Source: CAZJPS01 sp964548055
GTDB lineage: Bacteria; Patescibacteriota; Gracilibacteria; Peribacterales; Peribacteraceae
Length of the DNA: 18,004 bases
Assembly (NCBI GenBank): GCA_964548055.1
Contig: CAZJPS010000021.1
Coordinates: 1-18,004, forward strand
Reading direction: 5' to 3'
Under the pieces are notes generated by a model, which saw only the letters and a list, made by a program, of their open reading frames with translations, was not told where the DNA came from and did not search any database. A program made the translations under genes and the position numbers. How positions within the stretch are numbered: the stretch's first letter is position 1; every line of letters begins with the position of its first letter. Below are positions 1-5,025 of the stretch, piece after piece.

Positions 1-100
1 CAACGTACCTCCAGCTGCTTGCTGTAATTCCCATGATTCCCGAGGCGAGAATTGTAGGGTTTGGGAAGGAGACGCCGAGAATGTCTTGGGAGAGGTTCAT
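1..100 (-). CDS. pyrD: Dihydroorotate dehydrogenase, N-terminal fragment
   Basis: Partial gene: the first 33 codons, running off the left edge. Dihydroorotate dehydrogenase oxidises dihydroorotate to orotate in pyrimidine synthesis. The translation begins MNLSQDILGVSFPNPTILAS and continues GIMG; the pattern (L/I)G-x-x-(F/L)-x-NP-x-ILASG is the typical N-terminus of class 1 enzymes, where the ASG strand lies at the flavin site. The ATG at 98-100 is chosen because the family motif starts within ten residues of it and a TATGAT hexamer lies eight bases upstream. It lies downstream of pyrG on the same strand, which supports a pyrimidine grouping, but a repeat-bounded small gene separates the two. 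Identity rests on about 33 residues, so the subclass (1A or 1B) cannot be told. Confidence 0.75.
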   Translation of the reverse strand, partial: MNLSQDILGVSFPNPTILASGIMGITASSWRYV

Positions 101-108
101 TGAATGAG

Positions 109-135
109 ATCATACCGTGGATTGGTAAGTGTGAA
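109..135 (-). promoter_or_regulatory. Candidate promoter of pyrD
   Basis: On the minus strand a TATGAT hexamer (109-114) is preceded by TTCACA (130-135) with a 15-base spacer. The -10 box ends only 8 bases before the pyrD ATG, so the mRNA would be leaderless or nearly so. The short spacer makes the -35 uncertain; the -10 is better supported. Confidence 0.4.
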
Positions 136-157
136 TAGGATGAGAAATTTTGAAATC

Positions 158-191
158 GGGCTCGGGACTGGGGATTAGGGACTAGGGATAG
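158..191 (+). repeat. Left arm of inverted heptad repeat (GGGAYTA type)
   Basis: Four consecutive 7-mers (164-170, 171-177, 178-184, 185-191) fit the degenerate unit GGGAYTA, preceded by one more G-run at 158-160. The 16 bases 171-186 are a perfect inverted match to 709-724. The five G-runs with 3-4 base gaps also fit the usual G-quadruplex pattern on the plus strand. Confidence 0.85.
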
Positions 192-196
192 GAGAA

Positions 197-568
197 TTAG
201 AATTTTGATGGTTTAGATTTTTGGTAATAGGTTATGAGACCTGAGATCATTTTTCCAACTTTTTCGACAAGAATAAAAGCCTGTTTAGCATCTTTTTTGT
301 CTATCAACTGTAAAGCAACTGCCATATGAAGAAACGCTTCTGTTTCAGCACATTCACCTCGAGCAATAATGTATTTATTTGATTTATCGGGATAAGTAAA
401 ACGTCCAAATCCTTCAGCAATATTTGCGAGAATACTCGTGCTTGCACTGCGTATTTGAGCCGTAAGCTCATACATTTCACGTTGCGGAAAATTTTTTGTG
501 AGCCGATATACCTCCTTCATAAGTTCAATACCCGCCTTCCATACTTCCAAGTCTGTAAAATGCGTCAT
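197..568 (-). CDS. Four-helix-bundle protein, S23/IVS-like family
   Basis: 123-residue protein of the family first known from proteins encoded in 23S rRNA intervening sequences and structurally related to Avd of diversity-generating retroelements. Family hallmarks are visible: FxDLxVW near the N-terminus (residues 4-10), a YRLTKNFP segment (21-28), QIRSA (38-42), the NIAEGFGR core (49-56) and the E-rich helix GECAETEAFL (71-80). It is basic at the C-terminus and has no signal peptide or membrane segment. The ATG at 568 is preferred over one ten codons upstream because the family starts at FxDL, and because CATACT ends six bases before it. Molecular function is unknown; nucleic acid binding is plausible. 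It is not in an rRNA gene here but lies between inverted GGGAYTA-type arms. Confidence 0.85.
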   Translation of the reverse strand: MTHFTDLEVWKAGIELMKEVYRLTKNFPQREMYELTAQIRSASTSILANIAEGFGRFTYPDKSNKYIIARGECAETEAFLHMAVALQLIDKKDAKQAFILVEKVGKMISGLITYYQKSKPSKF

Positions 569-700
569 AAAATCAGTATGGCAAAATATTGAAAGCAAAA
601 AACAGCATTCAAAAAAAATAAAATGAATTTGCTCTTTTGCTCTTCATCCTGCCATTTTTCCGTTCTTTTATCCGCAGAACGCCTCGATAAATCCTTCAGT

Positions 701-741
701 CTCTAACTCCTAGTCCCTAATCCCTAGCACCTAGTCCTTAA
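701..741 (-). repeat. Right arm of inverted heptad repeat (GGGAYTA type)
   Basis: Read on the minus strand, five successive 7-mers cover 704-738 and fit the unit of the left arm; 709-724 is an exact inverted copy of 171-186. The outermost unit supplies the last codons and TAG stop of pyrG (731-733), so the repeat runs into a conserved gene. Confidence 0.85.
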
Positions 742-2389
742 CAACCGCCTTCATCCACGCAGCAAACAGTGGATGTGGCCTATGAGGTCTACTCTTAAAC
801 TCCGGATGAAACTGACTTCCAAGCATAAATGGATGATCTTTCAGTTCTACAATTTCCATCAGTTTTCCTTCCGTCCATTCTCCAGAAACGATCAATCCTT
901 TCTCTTCTAATTTTTCGCGGAACGCATTATTGAATTCGTAGCGATGGCGATGGCGCTCAGAAATATCACTGCTGCCATACGCTTCATAAGCCTTCGTCCC
1001 TTTTTTTATTTTGCAGGGGTACGCGCCTAACCTCATGGTACCGCCTTTGCTTCTATCTTTATGCTGGCCAGGCATAAAATGCACTACATACTTGCTGCGC
1101 GAAAGTTTTTCTTTTTCATCAAATTCTTCGCTTGTCAGTTCTGAATCTTTCAGCATTGCTCTGGCAAATTCGATTGTCATGATCTGAGCACCGAGGCACA
1201 AACCTAAGTACGGAATTTTTTCAGTGCGAGCATATTTGGCTGCGGCAATCTTTCCTTCAATACCACGTGTTCCAAATCCTCCTGGCACTACAATTCCTGC
1301 GCAGGATTTGAGTGCTTTCCAGGTATCTGCATCGTCCTTTTCTAATTTTTCTGAATCGATCCATACAATATTTGCACGCCTTGTTTCAAACACTGCTGCG
1401 GATTTGATGGATTCAATCACGCTTAAGTACGCATCATCTAAGTGCGTATATTTTCCTACAATCGCAATTTTTACTTCGTGCTTTTGTGCAGCTTCATGAC
1501 GAACCATTCCTTGCTCCCATTCTTTCATATTGGGCCGTACATCCCCCAAATCTAGTTTTTCTGCGATGATCTGCGCCATTTCATACTTCTGAAAATTTGT
1601 AGGTACATCGTAAATAGATTGCACCGTAGGGGCGGGGATAACTGCCCTTCTTTCAATTCCACAGAAGTGACTTATTTTATCTAAAAGATCATTTGGAATT
1701 TTGGCATCTGCTCTCGCTAAAATCATATCTGGCTGCAAGCCAATTCTGCGCAGTTCACGCACCGAAAGCTGTGTGGGTTTTGTTTTCAGTTCTTTGCTGG
1801 CAGCAAGGTAGGGGAGAAGCGTGAGATGCACGTGGAACACTCGGCTGGATCCCATTTCGGAGCGCATTTGACGTACTGCTTCCAGGAACGGTTCACCTTC
1901 AATATCGCCCACTGTTCCTCCAATTTCCACGAGCATAATTTCCGCACCACTTTTATCCGCTGCTTCCTGCATGCGTTGCTTGATGGCATCAGTAATGTGT
2001 GGCACTACCTGAATGGTTTTTCCCAGATACGTTCCCTGGCGTTCTTTTCCAAGCACTGATTGATAGATCTGACCCGTAGTGACCGTAGAAAGCCTGCTCA
2101 TGGGTTCATCAATGAATCTTTCGTAATGACCCAAATCCAGATCTGTCTCCGCGCCGTCATCTGTTACAAATACTTCTCCATGTTGGAATGGGCTCATGGT
2201 TCCAGGATCCACGTTTAAGTACGGATCCAGCTTTTGCACGAACACCTTAAAGCCCGATGCTTTCATAATTGCTCCAATAGAACTGACTGCAATGCCTTTT
2301 CCAAGGGAACTGCAGACGCCGCCGGTGACGATGATAAAGCGGGTAGTGTCGGATGTATTTTTCCCCGATGGAGCTTTCTTGGCATTCAT
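731..2389 (-). CDS. pyrG: CTP synthase (glutamine-hydrolysing)
   Basis: 552 residues, the normal length for the family. It aminates UTP to CTP using ATP and glutamine. The N-terminal synthetase domain shows the P-loop-like VTGGVCSSLGKG (21-32) and the DPYLNVDPGTMSP segment (55-67). The C-terminal class I glutamine amidotransferase has the oxyanion strand PGGFGTRG (369-376), nucleophile Cys398 in LGLCLGAQ, and His528/Glu530 in FHPE. The start at 2389 is chosen over an ATG 16 codons upstream because that ATG lies upstream of the predicted -10 box. The transcript probably starts at the GGGC at 2420-2417, suggesting CTP-dependent control. The last two residues and the stop lie in the flanking heptad repeat. 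Confidence 0.97.
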   Translation of the reverse strand: MNAKKAPSGKNTSDTTRFIIVTGGVCSSLGKGIAVSSIGAIMKASGFKVFVQKLDPYLNVDPGTMSPFQHGEVFVTDDGAETDLDLGHYERFIDEPMSRLSTVTTGQIYQSVLGKERQGTYLGKTIQVVPHITDAIKQRMQEAADKSGAEIMLVEIGGTVGDIEGEPFLEAVRQMRSEMGSSRVFHVHLTLLPYLAASKELKTKPTQLSVRELRRIGLQPDMILARADAKIPNDLLDKISHFCGIERRAVIPAPTVQSIYDVPTNFQKYEMAQIIAEKLDLGDVRPNMKEWEQGMVRHEAAQKHEVKIAIVGKYTHLDDAYLSVIESIKSAAVFETRRANIVWIDSEKLEKDDADTWKALKSCAGIVVPGGFGTRGIEGKIAAAKYARTEKIPYLGLCLGAQIMTIEFARAMLKDSELTSEEFDEKEKLSRSKYVVHFMPGQHKDRSKGGTMRLGAYPCKIKKGTKAYEAYGSSDISERHRHRYEFNNAFREKLEEKGLIVSGEWTEGKLMEIVELKDHPFMLGSQFHPEFKSRPHRPHPLFAAWMKAVVKD

Positions 2390-2426
2390 ACAGAAAACGG
2401 GCAATCCGGGGGAGGAGCCCGCTACT

Positions 2427-2454
2427 ATTGTAAACAAATGGCTTTCTAAAGCAA
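2427..2454 (-). promoter_or_regulatory. pyrG promoter with GGGC start
   Basis: Minus strand: TTGCTT (2449-2454), 16-base spacer, TACAAT (2427-2432). Six bases later comes GGGCTCC (from 2420), giving a 31-base leader rich in C and T. In Bacillus subtilis pyrG the transcript also starts GGGC and extra G residues are added when CTP is low. Confidence 0.7.
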
Positions 2455-2480
2455 GGAAACTCGAAAGGAACTTTAAAAAT

Positions 2481-2508
2481 TTGACTCATATCAGCTTTCT
2501 CTTACAGT
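2481..2508 (+). promoter_or_regulatory. Promoter of the LOG-family gene
   Basis: TTGACT (2481-2486), 16-base spacer, TACAGT (2503-2508), 27 bases before the ATG at 2536. It is back to back with the pyrG promoter, about 27 bases apart. Confidence 0.65.
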
Positions 2509-2535
2509 CATGCAGAATTCATCTCCCCCTTATTT

Positions 2536-3570
2536 ATGCTTCGCCCCGAGTTGATTTCACAAATAGTAGAGAAAGAACTTGAAGGTGCTCCTGACGCAAT
2601 CAGGCGGCAAGGAAATATGTTACTAAAACAATGGTTAGAACAAGGTTCAGGTAGTGATTTTTGTGATAAATCTGTAAGACCGGCTATCAATCGCTTGAAT
2701 ATGAGATTAAAAAAAAGAGCGTGGCATATTTTTCATGAAGTGAAAGATCGTATTTCTGCACATGCAATTGATGATATGCGTATGCGAGAAAAACATCGCC
2801 GAAGTGTAGAGGAAATGAAAAAAGAGTTAGTCGCTTCTTATGAATTGATTGAAAAACAGGGAAGAGGAGTTGTGTATTTTGGATCTGCTCGAAGCAAACC
2901 TGGTGATTCTGATTATGAAGCAGGACGCGAACTTGGACGAGAAGTTGCACAATTACTCGGGGTCACTTCTTGGTCGGGCGCAGGACCAGGAGCAATGGAA
3001 GCACCTTTGCGTGGGGCAAAAGAAGCAGGTGGGAAAATTGGAGGTATTAAGATTCGCCTTACGCACGAAGACAATGCATTTGAGCAAGAAGTATCATCGG
3101 TATTTTCTCAAGAAGAAGTAGCGATTTGTAATTTCTTTGGACCACGAAAAGTGGGATTAGTTGATGCCGGCATGGCTGAAAAGAAAGGCGATAAACGAGG
3201 ATTCTTTTTTCTTCCAGGAGGATTTGGAACAGAGGATGAATTTTTTGAAATTCTTACATTGGCGCAGCTAGATAAAGTGGGTTCGGCTGACAAAGTACCA
3301 GTATTATTAATGAACTATGGTGGCTATTTTGACACCAAAATCAAATGGATGAAGGAGATGGTACAGAGAGGAAAAGTAAGTGAAAAAGATCTGAATTTAT
3401 TTACTGTGTGCAATACGAATGAAGAAGCCCTCGATCATCTAGCAAATACATATAGTATTCCCGATGAAAAACGGACATATAAAGGTCGCTTATTGCCCTC
3501 GGAGTTGTGGTTTCCACATAATTCCAGCGAAGAATCTTCTCACAGAAGACTTAATATTGTTAATGCATAA
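2536..3570 (+). CDS. LOG-family nucleotide 5'-monophosphate phosphoribohydrolase-like protein
   Basis: 344 residues. The C-terminal two thirds is a Rossmann-like LOG/TIGR00725-type domain: YFGSARSKPGD (114-124), the glycine-rich SGAGPGAMEA (147-156), the PRK segment (203-205) and the signature PGGFGTEDEF (227-236), matching the family motif PGGxGTxxE. LOG proteins split nucleoside monophosphates into base and ribose 5-phosphate; in bacteria the substrate is often AMP or unknown. About 100 N-terminal residues are an extra, charged, mostly helical extension that I do not recognise. The final four codons overlap tail to tail with the opposite gene at 3560. The domain is certain; the substrate is not, and nothing here shows cytokinin synthesis. 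Confidence 0.88.
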   Translation: MLRPELISQIVEKELEGAPDAIRRQGNMLLKQWLEQGSGSDFCDKSVRPAINRLNMRLKKRAWHIFHEVKDRISAHAIDDMRMREKHRRSVEEMKKELVASYELIEKQGRGVVYFGSARSKPGDSDYEAGRELGREVAQLLGVTSWSGAGPGAMEAPLRGAKEAGGKIGGIKIRLTHEDNAFEQEVSSVFSQEEVAICNFFGPRKVGLVDAGMAEKKGDKRGFFFLPGGFGTEDEFFEILTLAQLDKVGSADKVPVLLMNYGGYFDTKIKWMKEMVQRGKVSEKDLNLFTVCNTNEEALDHLANTYSIPDEKRTYKGRLLPSELWFPHNSSEESSHRRLNIVNA

Positions 3571-4462
3571 GTGATTCAAATGCATTCACCATATGGTGCT
3601 CATGCCCCTCAGCCTGCGTGCCCATATCATATGAGTTATTTTCTTCAAGTGCTGTAGTACACACACTGGATATTTTTTGACTAATACCCACACGATCGCA
3701 AAAAATTTTTATTTCACCGCTTAGGAATATTCCATTAAGTACAGACCAAATTGCAGGGACAACAGCAAGATCTTTTATATCCATTGATCCTGCAAATTTT
3801 GGAATAGAAGGAACGGTATCCATGAGAGCACCCACTGTCAGAGAAACAGTACTCGCTATGGCGAGTACGCGGCGCACATTTTGTTTGCTATAGGGGGATA
3901 CTTCTTTGCTGCGAACATTCATAGAGAAAGAAGTGGAAAGCCCTGTAAATCCTATAGCCAAAAGCCACTGTTCTATTGATTGAATGTGCCCGGAAACATA
4001 TAAGGAGTAATAAATAATCCCGTTAATGCAGAGGGCAGTATATTCATCATAGTATTCAGTTTTAGATTGTAGCCACCCAAGAAGGGCACGGTCCTCTGCT
4101 GATGTTTTGCAATCAATAAGGTCTTTAATTCCAGCAAGCAAGAAAGGAATTTCTGAGAATGTATATATGCCGGGCTCTCCATTTCGGATCATCTCTCCCA
4201 GGAAGGCTGTGCTAAAAAGTGTTGCATTTCCAATGCCTATATTCTGTGTTCCTCTTTCAAATTTTTTTTCACTCAATTGCCTCGATCCCTGGAGGAGTTT
4301 TGCAATTCCAGCACTTCCCAATATCAGCGTAAGGCACTCTACAACCCTATCGGGGCTCATGCTGAGAAAGCCTGCAAGTGCCGCGATACTTGGAAACGCA
4401 GCGTGTGTTGCATCAAGATTATCTGTCTTAATAGTGTCTTGTGATATTTGAAGCTTTTCCAT
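3560..4462 (-). CDS. Hypothetical multi-pass membrane protein
   Basis: 300 residues, not recognised. Hydrophobic stretches that could span the membrane occur near residues 42-56, 78-92, 100-117, 143-158, 165-181, 198-214 and 230-248, separated by charged loops. The C-terminal 45 residues are polar, with a His-rich patch (EGHEHHM, 285-291). The start at 4462 is chosen over an ATG 15 codons upstream because that one lies inside the terminator/promoter hairpin. It has its own promoter (TTGACA-16-TACTGT). The 3' end overlaps the LOG gene by 11 bases in convergent orientation, so both ends of the pair may be co-limited by antisense transcription. No function is proposed. Confidence 0.7.
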   Translation of the reverse strand: MEKLQISQDTIKTDNLDATHAAFPSIAALAGFLSMSPDRVVECLTLILGSAGIAKLLQGSRQLSEKKFERGTQNIGIGNATLFSTAFLGEMIRNGEPGIYTFSEIPFLLAGIKDLIDCKTSAEDRALLGWLQSKTEYYDEYTALCINGIIYYSLYVSGHIQSIEQWLLAIGFTGLSTSFSMNVRSKEVSPYSKQNVRRVLAIASTVSLTVGALMDTVPSIPKFAGSMDIKDLAVVPAIWSVLNGIFLSGEIKIFCDRVGISQKISSVCTTALEENNSYDMGTQAEGHEHHMVNAFESLMH

Positions 4463-4497
4463 AAAAAAGAAAGGACGCCACAGTAGCAGCGTCCTTT
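4463..4497 (-). terminator. Intrinsic terminator of the YtxH-like gene
   Basis: Read on the minus strand: stem AAAGGACGC (4489-4497) with GCGTCCTTT (4470-4478), a ten-base loop, then a T-rich run (4463-4469) directly before the next ATG. The loop contains the -10 box of the downstream gene. Confidence 0.75.
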
Positions 4498-4507
4498 GCT
4501 GTGTCAA
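4480..4507 (-). promoter_or_regulatory. Promoter of the membrane-protein gene, nested in a terminator
   Basis: TTGACA (4502-4507), 16-base spacer, TACTGT (4480-4485) on the minus strand. The -10 lies in the loop of the preceding terminator hairpin; the expected start is about ten bases from the ATG at 4462. Confidence 0.65.
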
Positions 4508-4519
4508 TTATATGGCCGA

Positions 4520-4876
4520 TTAGGAGGCCTTTTTTGTGCTTTTCTTTTTTGTACCCATTGCATCTTTCATGACGCCACTCGCAGCCTTTCCGCCTTTCTT
4601 CATCATTTTGGACATACTCTTTTTTGCTTCATCCAATTTTTTAACTGCAAATGTTTTTGCTTTCTTTAGGTTATTTTGCACATCATCACTCTCTACGAAT
4701 GTTTTTACTTCTCCCGCGATTTTCTTTCCGTCTTTAGAAAGATGCGCACCAAGTAACTTTGCTGCCGCTTCAGGATCTTTTGCTTTCATTAAATCCTGCC
4801 GAAGTTTGTCGTTTGTGAGTACGTAGCCGGCAAGGGCGCCGCCAAGAGTGCCAAGGAGAAGAGAGAATTTTTTCAT
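4520..4876 (-). CDS. YtxH-like small lysine-rich protein
   Basis: 118 residues. It starts MKKFSLLLGTLGGALAGYVL: two lysines and a short glycine-rich hydrophobic segment (about 4-21), as in YtxH/gas-vesicle-type small envelope proteins. The remainder is a lysine-rich, probably helical tail (residues 22-118) ending KKKSTKKAS. The segment may anchor the protein in the membrane or pack in a bundle; no catalytic motif is present. The ATG at 4876 is chosen because it follows a promoter at 4902-4929 by about 25 bases; the reading frame stays open upstream only because it runs through repeat DNA. An intrinsic terminator follows the stop. Function is unknown; the family assignment rests on composition and the N-terminal pattern. 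Confidence 0.72.
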   Translation of the reverse strand: MKKFSLLLGTLGGALAGYVLTNDKLRQDLMKAKDPEAAAKLLGAHLSKDGKKIAGEVKTFVESDDVQNNLKKAKTFAVKKLDEAKKSMSKMMKKGGKAASGVMKDAMGTKKKSTKKAS

Positions 4877-4901
4877 GAGTGTGCGGGGTGAGGAGAGTTT
4901 T

Positions 4902-4929
4902 ATTGTACTCAGTGTGGGACAGAAGGCAA
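4902..4929 (-). promoter_or_regulatory. Promoter of the YtxH-like gene
   Basis: Minus strand: TTGCCT (4924-4929), 16-base spacer, TACAAT (4902-4907), 25 bases before the ATG at 4876. Confidence 0.6.
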
Positions 4930-4946
4930 AGAATACAGTGCGAATT

Positions 4947-5025
4947 AGGACTAGGGACTCGGGATGAGGGACTAGGAATAGTGCATTTTCAGATTCCAAG
5001 TCCCTAACCCCCAGTCCCTAATCCC
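4947..5025. repeat. Inverted heptad repeat pair (GGGAYTA type) at the uvrC 3' end
   Basis: The left arm (4947-4981) is five 7-mers on the plus strand; the right arm (4996-5025) is four 7-mers plus GG on the minus strand. By hand alignment 27 of 33 positions pair between 4947-4979 and 5025-4993, leaving a 13-base loop. The right arm has four G-runs with short gaps (minus strand, 5025-5002) and encodes the last residues GLGTGG and the TAG stop of uvrC. No gene lies between the arms and there is no T-run, so it is not a typical terminator. Confidence 0.85.

Larger units (their letters stand above)
158..741. mobile_element. Putative inverted-repeat-bounded unit carrying a four-helix-bundle gene
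   Basis: A single gene (197-568) is enclosed by heptad-repeat arms in inverted orientation (158-191 and 701-741). The unit sits between pyrG and pyrD, which are otherwise likely neighbours, and its right arm overlaps the pyrG stop codon. Comparable inverted arm pairs without a gene occur near 4947-5025, 6861-6932 and 7572-7668. That it moves, or that the protein acts on the repeats, is inference; no target-site duplication was identified. Confidence 0.4.

Noticed and set aside
3..107. Plus-strand frame ending in TGA at 105-107 that reads like a protein C-terminus
   Set aside because: The opposite strand reads as the start of dihydroorotate dehydrogenase with a family motif and a -10 box, which is much stronger.
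661..681. Hairpin CGTTCT...AGAACG upstream of the four-helix-bundle gene
   Set aside because: Same stem as the rsmA terminator but without a T-run on either strand, so I do not call it a terminator.
2390..2437. Longer CTP synthase starting at 2437
   Set aside because: That ATG lies upstream of the predicted -10 box and the extra residues do not match the family.
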